The notes below the pieces were generated by a model. It was not told the DNA's origin. It was given only the letters and a program-made list of their open reading frames with translations, and did no database searches. 42,841 nucleotides of DNA, taken from assembly GCF_014647195.1 (NCBI RefSeq), contig NZ_BMOS01000028.1, forward strand, positions 1 through 42,841, in the 5' to 3' direction. Of this stretch, positions 7,844-16,049 are shown one piece after another. The stretch's first letter is position 1; every line of letters begins with the position of its first letter. The position numbers were made by a program, and so were the translations under genes. Source of the stretch: Oceanobacillus indicireducens (GTDB lineage Bacteria; Bacillota; Bacilli; Bacillales; Amphibacillaceae).

Positions 7844-9259
7844 TTGGAATTGACCATTTCTCATTTATTATACGGCTTGTTTACGCTTTTGATTATTATG
7901 ACGATGATTTTCCGCAAAGGTGTTGTGTTACTAACCTTACTCGGAACATTTGTCATTGCATGGGTGTATAAAGGGGATATTATCAGCGGATTTACTTCCA
8001 TTTTCAATGCGAATTTAGTTGCTGCACAGGAGTTATTTAGTATATTTTTAATTATTACGTTTATGTTGGCGCTCCTTCATTCTTTACGTGATTTAGGTGC
8101 GGATAAGCGAATGATCCAGCCCATCCAGAGATTTATGGTGAACGGACATATTTCTTTTTTCGTATTGGTAGGAGTTACGTATATTATATCCTTGTTCTTT
8201 TGGCCGACACCTGCTGTACCATTAATATGTGCGTTACTTGTACCAGCTGCTGTGCGGGCGGGATTACCAGCTATGATAGCTGCAGTTGCGATTGCGCTTG
8301 CTGGGCAGGGAATGGCATTATCATCAGATTATGTTGTGCAAGTGGCGCCGGGTCTATCGGCAGCATCTGCTGGCATCGATGCTGAGTCTGTAGCCGATAA
8401 AGCGCTTGTCATGTCATTGATTGCTGGTGGTGTAGCAATTCTTTTAGCCTATCTATTTTACCGGAAATCCATCCGTTCCAAAGATGATCCGCTAAACGAA
8501 GTGGACTTACAAACATTACAAACCTCCGAAACCTCTACAAATAAAGTAAGAACAACTCATTTGACTACTTGGAGCAAGATTTTTGCAATTTTAGTCCCTT
8601 TATCCCTTCTTATTGTTGTTATATATATGATGTACAATAAGCTTTTTTCAAGAAGCAGTGAATTGGTCGGGGGAGATGGCGCTGCATTTATTGGTGGCGT
8701 TGCGGTAATACTTTTATTGTTATCGACCGTTGCTTTTGGAAAGCATCATGCCCTGGACTATATTAGTAATCATATTACGGAAGGCTTTGTATTTGCTTTT
8801 AAAGCAATGGGCCCGGTTATTCCAATTGCAGGCTTTTTCTTTTTAGGCAGCCCTGACTTTTCTGGTAATATTTTAGGCGTAGAAGAAGGGCCTGCATTAT
8901 TGTTTGACCTTGTTACTTCTACACAGGAATACTTACCGCAGAGTGCACTGCTCGCAGGATTAAGTATGTTGATTATTGGGATCATCACAGGACTCGATGG
9001 CTCAGGTTTCTCTGGCTTGCCACTTACGGGAGCTCTTGCAGCTTCACTGGAAACAAGTTCGATTGACGTGTCAACATTAGCGGCAATTGGACAAATGGGT
9101 GCAATATGGACAGGTGGAGGAACGATTATCGCATGGTCGTCCTTGATTGCAATTGCAGGCTTCTGTGGAGTGTCTGTCATGGATCTCGTTCGTAAAAACT
9201 TTTTCCCTGTCATTATTGGTTTAATTGTGATGACTTTTATTGCAGTATTTTTTCTATAA
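7844..9259 (+). CDS. Multi-pass membrane transporter, ion-transporter superfamily type (YhfA-like)
   Basis: About 471 residues and 11-12 predicted transmembrane helices, with a polar cytoplasmic loop near residues 205-240. The pattern (two related halves, a proline in FFWPTPAVPL, and GLDGSGFSGLPL plus a glycine-rich GQMGAIWTGGGTIIAW motif in the second half) fits the GntP/DctM-like ion-transporter superfamily. It also fits the uncharacterised Bacillus YhfA group. The probable substrate is an organic anion, but nothing in the window identifies it. TTG 7844 is preferred over ATG 7826 because GAGAGGA (7828-7834) ends 9 nt before it; the ATG has no ribosome binding site. The protein then begins MELTISHLLYGL. 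Confidence 0.7.
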   Translation: MELTISHLLYGLFTLLIIMTMIFRKGVVLLTLLGTFVIAWVYKGDIISGFTSIFNANLVAAQELFSIFLIITFMLALLHSLRDLGADKRMIQPIQRFMVNGHISFFVLVGVTYIISLFFWPTPAVPLICALLVPAAVRAGLPAMIAAVAIALAGQGMALSSDYVVQVAPGLSAASAGIDAESVADKALVMSLIAGGVAILLAYLFYRKSIRSKDDPLNEVDLQTLQTSETSTNKVRTTHLTTWSKIFAILVPLSLLIVVIYMMYNKLFSRSSELVGGDGAAFIGGVAVILLLLSTVAFGKHHALDYISNHITEGFVFAFKAMGPVIPIAGFFFLGSPDFSGNILGVEEGPALLFDLVTSTQEYLPQSALLAGLSMLIIGIITGLDGSGFSGLPLTGALAASLETSSIDVSTLAAIGQMGAIWTGGGTIIAWSSLIAIAGFCGVSVMDLVRKNFFPVIIGLIVMTFIAVFFL

Positions 9260-9293
9260 TTGCTTATTAAACAATCGGAATAACGAATTTAAG

Positions 9294-9337
9294 AAAGCAT
9301 CAATCTTTTGATTATCAGGGGATTGGTGCTTTTTCTT
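9294..9337 (+). terminator. Intrinsic terminator after the permease
   Basis: A 12-bp stem with wobble pairs (AAAGCATCAATC, 9294-9305; GATTGGTGCTTT, 9321-9332) leads into a T-rich run. Confidence 0.75.
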
Positions 9338-9584
9338 ATGGTATAGGAGAATATAAAATACAAGGGTAGTATTATCTTAAATATTTAACAGTCCGGTGCG
9401 GACCTGAACAATAAGGACAACTATTATAATTTAAACGGATGATTTGGTCATGTTCGGGCAAAATGAAGATGGAGAAAGGTTGACGAAACTTTAATAAACA
9501 TTGTTGCGTTTCCGAATGACTACTGAGGCAATAATAAACAGCCATTTTACCCTTGGAAATTCGTAAAGGAGGTCACCCTGTGAT
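9338..9584. other. Noncoding region before the DUF421 gene
   Basis: It contains a possible -10 (TATAAT, 9425-9430) without a convincing -35. A small hairpin GTCCG/CGGAC lies near 9391-9403. No other signal is seen except the Shine-Dalgarno AAAGGAGGT at 9565-9573. Confidence 0.35.
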
Positions 9585-10187
9585 ATGAGTTTCTTGTTAA
9601 GAGCTTTTATCATTTTGATTGTCGGATATTTTTTAATGAGATTCGTTGGTAAGAAGACGGCAAGTGAAATGACTGGTATTGAAATTATTACGCTTTTGGC
9701 AATGGCTTCTATGATTGGACATGGGGTGGGGGAGGATGGATTATGGAAAACAATTTTGGTTTTATGTTTATTCATTGCTCTATTGATCACTGTCCAATTT
9801 CTTTCGGTAAAATTTGATTTTGCAGAAAAGTGGATAATGGGTAAAGCAATACTAGTTATACAAAACGGACAAGTTTTAAGTAGGAATTTAAAAAAGCTGC
9901 GTATGTCCGTTGACCAATTAGAATCTAAATTAAGAGAACAGGGGATATCTTCCATAACCGATGTGAAAACTTGTACAATAGAAATTAGTGGTCAATTAGG
10001 CTATGAATTAGTGGATGAAGCAAAGCCTGTTACATTTAGGGACCTGCAATCCTTAGCAGCGCAACAACAATTGCCGCCACTTCTTCATCGCCCGAACAAT
10101 CCAAATGATAATCTTTTCAATGAAGTGATTCAACAGGAAAATAAAAATCAAAAAGACTTAAGCCTGGATCGTCGAGAATTAAAATAA
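9585..10187 (+). CDS. DUF421 (YetF/YdfS-like) membrane protein
   Basis: This 200-residue protein has three N-terminal transmembrane segments (about 5-22, 30-45, 57-75) and a cytoplasmic DUF421 domain. The family signature is seen in GYFLMRFVGKKTASEMTGIEIITLLAMASMIG and in the later KAILVIQNGQVLSRNLKKLRMSVDQLESKLREQGI segment. Family members include Bacillus subtilis YetF and YdfS; some occur in spore membranes, but the biochemical role is unknown. The ATG is fixed by the near-perfect AAAGGAGGT 11 nt upstream; the GTG at 9580 is followed at once by a stop. It is a single-gene unit. Confidence 0.85.
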   Translation: MSFLLRAFIILIVGYFLMRFVGKKTASEMTGIEIITLLAMASMIGHGVGEDGLWKTILVLCLFIALLITVQFLSVKFDFAEKWIMGKAILVIQNGQVLSRNLKKLRMSVDQLESKLREQGISSITDVKTCTIEISGQLGYELVDEAKPVTFRDLQSLAAQQQLPPLLHRPNNPNDNLFNEVIQQENKNQKDLSLDRRELK

Positions 10188-10236
10188 ACTAATGTATTAA
10201 CATGAAAAAAGAATCTATTTGTTAAAAGTAATTATG

Positions 10237-10280
10237 AAAGCAGTGAGCAAAGCGATATACTCACTGCTTTTTGTGTTTTT
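10237..10280 (+). terminator. Intrinsic terminator after the DUF421 gene
   Basis: A perfect 11-bp stem (AAAGCAGTGAG / CTCACTGCTTT) with a 12-nt loop is followed by TTGTGTTTTT. Confidence 0.88.
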
Positions 10281-10402
10281 AAATTTCATGAATGGAAAAG
10301 ATGACACATTACGTGTGGAAAATACGGCGGTTAGTAGTTTATCGGATCCATGCTTTTGTATCTTCAGGGCTTAAAAATTGGATCAGGAATGGGGACGACT
10401 GT

Positions 10403-11830
10403 TTATAAAGACAACATAATAGAATGACGTTTTTTATTGATTTCTTGGGAGATTTCCTGCTCCAACGCAAAGCCGAATTGATACAAAGTTGCTTCGTCAA
10501 ATTCTTTTCCTATAAGCTGTACTCCGATAGGAAGGCTGTCTTTTGAAAAGCCGCATGGAACAGTTAAGCTAGGGAACCCATTCAAATTAGTCGGGGACGT
10601 GAGTTTCGTAATAGTTGAGCGGATATGATTCCCATACCTGTTCGTAATTGTTACATCTCTACTTCCAATATCGGGTGGTAAAATAGACATGGTAGGCGTG
10701 AGTAAAATATCACAATCGTCTAGTGCCTCGTTGAATTCCTTTTTCGCTAATTCTCTATTTTGGAGTGCACGGGCGAATTCAAAGCCTTTTGTTAGAAGGC
10801 CTGTTTGTAATCTTTCTTTGACTTCCTCATCCCAAAGGTCCGGATATTCCTTAAGGTTATTCTCATGAACAGTGTAGGCTTCCGTTCGCAGAATTATCCG
10901 TTGTGCCTCTAAACTTCTCTCACTGATGGAAAGTTTAATTTGTCTTATTTCCGCTCCTAACATTTCAAATGTGTGAATCACGTTTTTGATGGCAGATTGA
11001 ATTTCTTCATCAATATCTTCGTAATAATAAGCTGTGGGGATACCGATTATTTTTCCTTTCATATCTTTCCCTAATAGGCGAGTGTAATCTTCTTTTTTCC
11101 GTCGAATAGACTTGGGATCCTCTCGGTCGTACGCAACCATCTCATTTAATAGCAAAGCATTATCAATTACAGATCTTGTCAGTGGTCCAACATGATCAAG
11201 TGACCAAGAAAGGGGATAGACACCCCGATTACTAATACTTCCAAATGTCGGTTTCATGCCTACAATTCCGCAAAAAGATGCTGGAACCCGGACGGAACCA
11301 CCTGTATCGGTTCCTAAGGCGCCGAAACATAGATATGCTGACACGGCAGCAGCTGATCCCCCACTGGATCCGCCTGTCATTTTCTTTATATTATAAGGAT
11401 TGTGTGCCGGTCCAACATGAGAACGGTCTCCAGTCGGACCAAAGGCAAATTGATGTGTATTATTTTTACCGATTATAATGGCACCTGCTTTGATTAATCT
11501 ATTAATTACGAAAGCATTTTCTTTTGGTGAGAAATTCCTATATATTTCGGAACCCATCGTTGTTTTAATCCCTTTTGTAAAGATATTATCTTTAATCCCA
11601 ATAGGTATGCCATGCAGAGGTCCTTTATAGTTGCCTTGCTTGATTTCTTTTTCCATCTCATTTGCATCTTTAAGAGCCTTGTCCTCATTCACTGTAATAT
11701 AAGCATTTAATGAAGGGTCTGTTTTTTTAATTCGGTCAATTGTGCTTTTAACGAGTTGTACTGGAGAGATTTCACCCTTCTTTATTTGTTTTGCCAGACT
11801 GTGGATCTCCTTAGATAAAAAATCATTCAT
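10403..11830 (-). CDS. Amidase-signature family amidohydrolase
   Basis: A 475-residue cytosolic hydrolase of the GatA/amidase-signature family. The complete Ser-cisSer-Lys triad is present: Lys80 (GIPIGIKDN), Ser155 in GGSSGGS and nucleophile Ser179 in GTDTGGSVRVPAS. It is not embedded with gatC and gatB, so it is more likely a small-molecule amidase than the tRNA amidotransferase subunit. The start MNDFLSK (codon at 11828-11830) is preferred because AAAGGGGGAAGG lies just upstream; an ATG 39 nt earlier has no site. It is transcribed divergently from the sodium:solute symporter at 11954 with a 123-bp shared promoter region, which suggests uptake and hydrolysis of a common amide. The substrate is unknown. 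Confidence 0.87.
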   Translation of the reverse strand: MNDFLSKEIHSLAKQIKKGEISPVQLVKSTIDRIKKTDPSLNAYITVNEDKALKDANEMEKEIKQGNYKGPLHGIPIGIKDNIFTKGIKTTMGSEIYRNFSPKENAFVINRLIKAGAIIIGKNNTHQFAFGPTGDRSHVGPAHNPYNIKKMTGGSSGGSAAAVSAYLCFGALGTDTGGSVRVPASFCGIVGMKPTFGSISNRGVYPLSWSLDHVGPLTRSVIDNALLLNEMVAYDREDPKSIRRKKEDYTRLLGKDMKGKIIGIPTAYYYEDIDEEIQSAIKNVIHTFEMLGAEIRQIKLSISERSLEAQRIILRTEAYTVHENNLKEYPDLWDEEVKERLQTGLLTKGFEFARALQNRELAKKEFNEALDDCDILLTPTMSILPPDIGSRDVTITNRYGNHIRSTITKLTSPTNLNGFPSLTVPCGFSKDSLPIGVQLIGKEFDEATLYQFGFALEQEISQEINKKRHSIMLSL

Positions 11831-11953
11831 AAAACCTTCCCCCTTTTGATATGTTGATAGTACAAACACTTTATGCTCTAGGAATTGTATTATTGCCTAT
11901 TAAAGTCAATTAAAAATTATTTCGGAAATATTATGGTCAGTAGGAGTGAAACG

Positions 11954-13420
11954 ATGTTATCAACATGGTTCTGGATTCAATTAATTATTTTTATTTTAGT
12001 TATGGCTATAGTTATCGTCGTTGCGACGAAAAGGACGAAAACAATTGATGACTTTGCCATAAGTGGAGCAAATTTAGGGCCTGTTGTATTAGGCTTATCC
12101 TTCGCTGCAACGGTAATGAGTGCTGCGACATTTATGGGGTATCCAGGATATTCGCATGCCTGGGGTTTCAGTAATTTATGGCTTTATTTATCGTTATCTG
12201 TAGCAACTCCCATCGGCTTTCTTACAGTTGGAAAAATGGTCAGAAAAGTTAATACAAAGCAACGTTCCTTATCCCTTCCCGACTGGCTTGGAGACTATTA
12301 TAACAGTGACTTTCTAAGGGTTGGCTCCGGACTTATCATGTTATTTAATCTATTTTATATCGCTGCTCAATTCTCCGCAGGTGCACAAATTTTCGAGAAA
12401 ATTGTGGGGACTAGTTATGGCATCGGACTAGTTATTATTGCTGTTATTGTTATAGCGTATGTGTTCGTAGGGGGTTCCTATGCCGACGTTTATACGGATG
12501 CCATCCAAGCGATGTTAATGATTATAGTTGCTGTAATTGTATTTATTTCCGGTATTGTTATATTCGGTGACGGAAATATTAATGCGGCTTTTTCTAACAT
12601 TACCGAGAACTTCAAAGAACAAGACGGGAATTTATTAAAGGTTTTCAATCCAGAATCGAATTACTATGCCTTTTCAGCAGTGCTAGGTTTATTTATCATT
12701 CAATTTGCTTTTGCATCTCAGCCACAACTATTCAACAAAGTCTTATCACTTAAAAAACCTAGTGATTTACGAAAAATGTTTATTGTTTATATTATTGCTA
12801 CGGTGCTTTGCTTACTTGTTTTATTCGGTGGTTTCTATAGTCGTGTTGCTGTACCAGAGTTGCAAAATGCTGACCTAGGTTTACTTGCTTATGTAGAGTG
12901 GAGCATGCCGGCGTTTTTAGGAGCATTAGTTGTAGTTACGATTTTGGCTGCTGCCCTATCAACAACAGACGGATTATTCGTCGTCATGTCTACTGTATTT
13001 GCGAATGACATTTATAGAAAATTTTTAGTTAAACGAGGAATTGTTAAAGTAACCGATGAACAGATGCAAAAGACGGCTATGAGTATTAGTCGCTGGGCTG
13101 TTATTGTTATTGGAATACTTGCCTGCTTTCTCGTATTAAGTCCGCCTCCATTTCTTGGCGACTTGATGTGGATTGGGATTTCCGGAGTTTCTGCGGGCAC
13201 GCTTGGTCCAATTATGTACGCTGTTTTCAGCCGGAAAAAAGCCTCTCCACGTGCAGCAGAAGCGTCTATGGTTATTGGGCTTGTATCTTATTTAATGATC
13301 GTATTCACAGGAATTGAATCCAGTCCACTCGCAGCTGGAGGGTGGGCAACTTGTGTGGGGATTGCTGTAATGATCATTTTGGCTAATGTATTAAAGCGCC
13401 CAGATGATCAGACTGCGTAA
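11954..13420 (+). CDS. Sodium:solute symporter (SSS family)
   Basis: A 488-residue transporter with about 13 transmembrane helices. SSS-family features are ATVMSAATFMGYPGYSHAWGF near the N-terminus, the SLSLPDWLGDYYNS segment, GGSYADVYTDAIQAMLMI, and AAALSTTDGLFVVMSTVFANDIY, which carries the Ser/Thr pair expected at the second sodium site. It imports an organic solute with Na+. Choosing ATG 11954 (TAGGAG 7 nt upstream) removes 23 poorly supported residues. It is divergent from the amidase and followed by a 33-residue membrane peptide and a terminator. The closest functional analogues are pantothenate/proline-type symporters, but the substrate cannot be read from the sequence. Confidence 0.87.
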   Translation: MLSTWFWIQLIIFILVMAIVIVVATKRTKTIDDFAISGANLGPVVLGLSFAATVMSAATFMGYPGYSHAWGFSNLWLYLSLSVATPIGFLTVGKMVRKVNTKQRSLSLPDWLGDYYNSDFLRVGSGLIMLFNLFYIAAQFSAGAQIFEKIVGTSYGIGLVIIAVIVIAYVFVGGSYADVYTDAIQAMLMIIVAVIVFISGIVIFGDGNINAAFSNITENFKEQDGNLLKVFNPESNYYAFSAVLGLFIIQFAFASQPQLFNKVLSLKKPSDLRKMFIVYIIATVLCLLVLFGGFYSRVAVPELQNADLGLLAYVEWSMPAFLGALVVVTILAAALSTTDGLFVVMSTVFANDIYRKFLVKRGIVKVTDEQMQKTAMSISRWAVIVIGILACFLVLSPPPFLGDLMWIGISGVSAGTLGPIMYAVFSRKKASPRAAEASMVIGLVSYLMIVFTGIESSPLAAGGWATCVGIAVMIILANVLKRPDDQTA

Positions 13421-13435
13421 TTTTATCACGCATTG

Positions 13436-13509
13436 ACGGTCTGTAATACCCCCACCTCTAAACATGAAGGAAGCCCAACATGTGAAGGTGGAGGAGATAT
13501 ACAGTCCGT
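13436..13509 (+). promoter_or_regulatory. Long imperfect hairpin between the symporter and the small membrane peptide
   Basis: The arms 13436-13466 and 13479-13509 pair over about 30 nt with bulges. The best blocks are CCACCT/AGGTGG and CATG/CATG. There is no U-tract, so it is more likely an mRNA processing or stability structure than a terminator. It lies 15 nt after the symporter stop. Confidence 0.45.
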
Positions 13510-13532
13510 AAATCCCGATCCTGTTCGACTAA

Positions 13533-13558
13533 CATTCAGTGGAGACCCTCACTGAATG
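13533..13558. repeat. CATTCAGTG hairpin repeat (best copy)
   Basis: Perfect 9-bp arms CATTCAGTG / CACTGAATG with an 8-nt loop are followed by AAGTTTCACTTTATTTAATCG. Degenerate relatives occur at 4138-4195 and 22980-23033. Confidence 0.65.
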
Positions 13559-13613
13559 AAGTTTCACTTTATTTAATCGTAGGATACTGATTCGGAAGGG
13601 AGAATAATAATCA

Positions 13614-13715
13614 ATGTGGATTAACCCAATGTTATCGATTTGGTTGTATATGGCTATAGGTGGCTTGATTGTACAAGGGATCATTTTATGGAAGTTTTAT
13701 GGACCGGAAGATTAG
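13614..13715 (+). CDS. 33-residue single-span membrane peptide downstream of the SSS symporter
   Basis: The frame encodes 33 residues beginning MWINPMLSIWLYM and ending KFYGPED. It is one hydrophobic helix (about residues 6-27) with a short charged tail. GGAAGGGAG lies about 11 nt upstream, and the next sequence is a strong terminator at 13742-13783. So it looks like the last gene of the symporter transcription unit. Some SSS transporters have small partner membrane proteins (for example YhdT with PanF), but I do not recognise this one. The position, ribosome binding site and clean hydrophobic composition support coding; the role as a transporter accessory is inference. Confidence 0.55.
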   Translation: MWINPMLSIWLYMAIGGLIVQGIILWKFYGPED

Positions 13716-13741
13716 GAAGATAGGAATGACAGAAGTTTAAT

Positions 13742-13783
13742 AAAAGGTGTATTCTCTTATGATTAGGAGACACACCTTTTTAG
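13742..13783 (+). terminator. Intrinsic terminator of the symporter/peptide unit
   Basis: AAAAGGTGT (13742-13750) pairs with ACACCTTTT (13772-13780). An inner TTCTC/GGAGA extension lies between them. Confidence 0.75.
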
Positions 13784-13872
13784 TATATCAGCGAGCAATT
13801 AACTATCATCTATGTCAAATGCAGAGACATCTTTATTTTGCTTTTCATATAATGATGGTGAGGTGGTTAGCC

Positions 13873-14142
13873 ATGGTAGAGATTCTTATGATGGGGACAA
13901 TAATCGCTCCTGTTACAACAGGCATTGTTCAGGCATTAAAAGTTTCCAAAATAGTGCCTAAGCGGTATTTACCTTTAGCATCCATTTTTATTGGTGTTGC
14001 GCTTGGAGCGTCTGCAACATTTCTTGGAGCGGATCTTCTTGTCCGCAGCTGGGCTGGAGGAATTAGTGGACTTGCCGCCACAGGATTGTTTGAATTGAGT
14101 AAGAATGGAAGAGATATAAACGATCCAGAGGAAGAGGAGTAA
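13873..14142 (+). CDS. Orphan A118-type phage holin
   Basis: An 89-residue protein with a hydrophobic N-terminal helix, a loop with KVSKIVPKRYLP, two further glycine/alanine-rich helices (SIFIGVALGASATFL and AGGISGLAATGLFE) and an acidic C-terminus. This order closely matches the Listeria phage A118 holin family (PF06946). That family has the same VPxxxLPxxSIxIGxxLGAxATFL and WAGxxxGxxxTGLFE pattern. Holins make membrane lesions that release endolysin. No endolysin or other phage gene is adjacent, so this is a domesticated or residual copy. ATG 13873 follows GAGGTGG; the longer upstream frame overlaps the preceding terminator and is rejected. Confidence 0.82.
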   Translation: MVEILMMGTIIAPVTTGIVQALKVSKIVPKRYLPLASIFIGVALGASATFLGADLLVRSWAGGISGLAATGLFELSKNGRDINDPEEEE

Positions 14143-14164
14143 ACTCATTCATACTTACTTTGCT

Positions 14165-14198
14165 AAAGAGCGCGCTAATTAAAATGCGCGCTCTTTTA
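14165..14198 (+). terminator. Intrinsic terminator after the holin gene
   Basis: A perfect 11-bp stem (AAAGAGCGCGC / GCGCGCTCTTT) with a 10-nt loop is followed by TA-rich sequence. Confidence 0.85.
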
Positions 14199-14262
14199 TG
14201 TATCATTTTACATTATATGTGAAGAATAAAGGTGCTTGTAATTATTCGCTGGAGGTAATGTT

Positions 14263-15285
14263 ATGACTAACTCTAATACACAACTAACATCATCTGAAAT
14301 CGCAGCAATTTGGACATCCTACATGAATGACAGTATGAATCAATGTATATTAGAATATTTTTTAAAAGACGTTGAGGATTCGGAAATCCGATCACTTGTC
14401 CAACAGACTTATGATTTTATAAGTACACATGTTAATAAATTAGACCAACTTTTTATTATGGAGAAGCTCCCGCTGCCAGCTGGCTTTGGTAAGGAAGATG
14501 TCAATCTGAATGCACCGCGCTTATATACCGACGGGTTTATGCTTGAATATATTGGGCATTTGACTAGGGTTGGATTAGTTGCGTACAGTGGTTTTATCAC
14601 CACAAGTGCCAGGAAAGATATTAAAACTATTTTTAAGGAAGGAATCACGGGAGTATTGGAGTTGTATGATAGGGCAACGGATATTTCCGTAGATAAAGGT
14701 TTATTTGTGCGGCCTCCATATATTCCTTATCCAACAAAAGCAGACATGATTGACAGCAAGAAATATTTTAGTGGAATGAATCCATTCAGTAATAAGCGAC
14801 CACTAAATGCAGTGGAAATATCTTATCTTCATATGAACGTACGGACTAATATGATTGGAGGGAAGCTTGCAATAAGCTTTGCGCAAGTCTCTGCCGTTGA
14901 GAAGGTGCAGAACTGGATGCTTAGAGGGAGAGATATTACGAAAAAACATATTGGAATCTTTGCTAAGATACTTTCCGACAATGATTTGCTAGCACCTCTT
15001 TCATCAGATGTTTCCATAACGGATTCAACGATTCCCCCTTTCTCGGAAAAGTTAGGGATGTTCTTGTTCGCAGAGTTGTGTGCGTTAGGAATTGGAAATT
15101 ATGCAACGGCTGCTGGAGCAAGTCAGCGGCATGATCTTATCGTGAATTATGAACGTTTATCCCTTGAAGTAGCACAATATGCGAAAGATGGAGCAGAGAT
15201 TATGATTGAAAACGGATGGTTGGAGCAACCTCCAGGTACAGTGGATAAAGAGAAGCTTGCGAAAAGCAAAAACAAACATAATTAA
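14263..15285 (+). CDS. DUF3231 family protein
   Basis: This 340-residue protein is made of two related helical halves (about 1-165 and 170-335), as expected for DUF3231 (PF11553), a family common in Bacillaceae and thought to adopt a ferritin-like four-helix arrangement. Each half starts with a helix carrying a W-x-x-Y or L-H-M-N segment and contains conserved motifs (LPLPAGFGKEDVNLNAPRL; FVRPPYIPYPTKAD) typical of the family. There is no signal peptide or transmembrane span. The function is unknown; some relatives are sporulation-associated. GGAGGTAATG precedes the start. Another small gene follows 37 nt downstream and may be co-transcribed. Confidence 0.82.
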   Translation: MTNSNTQLTSSEIAAIWTSYMNDSMNQCILEYFLKDVEDSEIRSLVQQTYDFISTHVNKLDQLFIMEKLPLPAGFGKEDVNLNAPRLYTDGFMLEYIGHLTRVGLVAYSGFITTSARKDIKTIFKEGITGVLELYDRATDISVDKGLFVRPPYIPYPTKADMIDSKKYFSGMNPFSNKRPLNAVEISYLHMNVRTNMIGGKLAISFAQVSAVEKVQNWMLRGRDITKKHIGIFAKILSDNDLLAPLSSDVSITDSTIPPFSEKLGMFLFAELCALGIGNYATAAGASQRHDLIVNYERLSLEVAQYAKDGAEIMIENGWLEQPPGTVDKEKLAKSKNKHN

Positions 15286-15322
15286 TATGCTATCAAACGT
15301 TTAATCTGTAGGATGTGAAAGG

Positions 15323-15793
15323 ATGAAGCAATCACCGCTTGAAAAAATATTTTGGAGTATTGCTCTGCCGGGTTTTGGACAATTGTTGAATGGGAAAATC
15401 GTGAAAGGTCTTATCTTCATTACAGCTGAATTCATGATTAATGTGAAATCAAATTTGAATCAGGTGATCATTTATAGTTTCCGAGGAGAGATGCAAACGG
15501 CCATTGCGGAGACGAATTATCTTTGGCTTATGTTCTATCCATGTGTATATATGTTTGCCATTTGGGATGCTTATCGGGATGCAGGAGGAGCGAGGTCTCC
15601 TTACTCTTTTCTCCCATTTGTTTTCAGCGCATACTTCGGAACAATTGGATTAATCTACTCCTCCACCTTGAGAATATTCGGTGCGTTAATTGGTCCTGTT
15701 TTCTTGCCGATTATATTCTTATGTATCGGAACCTTTGTTGGACTTGCTATTGTATCGATCATCAAGCAGATGAGGAAAGTGGCTGGGACATAA
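15323..15793 (+). CDS. TM2-like small membrane protein
   Basis: A 156-residue protein with about four hydrophobic segments. It opens with ALPGFGQLLNGKIVKGLIFI, the pattern of TM2/DUF5683-like membrane proteins (Pro-Gly-x-Gly-Gln then a Gly turn). A central WDAYRDAGGA loop separates the halves. The stop codon lies inside the stem of the following terminator. It probably shares a transcript with the DUF3231 gene upstream. No enzymatic motif is visible; the biochemical role is unknown. Confidence 0.6.
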   Translation: MKQSPLEKIFWSIALPGFGQLLNGKIVKGLIFITAEFMINVKSNLNQVIIYSFRGEMQTAIAETNYLWLMFYPCVYMFAIWDAYRDAGGARSPYSFLPFVFSAYFGTIGLIYSSTLRIFGALIGPVFLPIIFLCIGTFVGLAIVSIIKQMRKVAGT

Positions 15794-15868
15794 CAACACG
15801 GGCGCTTGCGCCTTTGTGTGGATTTAACTCATTTAGAATAGTTATGTCCTAGCCATTTCAGCTTTTTT
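15780..15868 (+). terminator. Branched intrinsic terminator
   Basis: Outer arms 15780-15794 and 15841-15855 pair over 15 nt with one wobble. Inside is a second hairpin ACACGGGCGC / GCGCC...GTGT (about 15797-15819). A T-run follows at 15862-15868. The outer stem includes the stop codon of the upstream gene. Confidence 0.75.
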
Positions 15869-15970
15869 TATGACTCAACTTTTGCACCCTGAAAATATTA
15901 AAGCAAATCATCCTAATTAAGCGCCCCTAACCGTTATTAATTAAAAAAGTCTTCTCAAAATGAATGAATG

Positions 15971-16045
15971 CTTTCATTCAACGTAAGTATCTTGCTGTCA
16001 TTATTTTGGTGTCCTGATTACCGTTCAGTTGCCCGGTGGACGGAT
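15971..16045. repeat. Dispersed repeat, left module (copy 1)
   Basis: From CTTTCATTCAACGTAAGTAT to CGGTGGACGGAT this segment aligns in direct orientation with 42604-42681 at roughly three-quarters identity by eye. Confidence 0.7.
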
Positions 16046-16049
16046 ACTT

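Noticed and set aside
13747-13872. N-terminal extension of the holin to 131 residues.
   Set aside because: It begins inside the preceding terminator hairpin and lacks a ribosome binding site; ATG 13873 has one and fits the A118 holin length.
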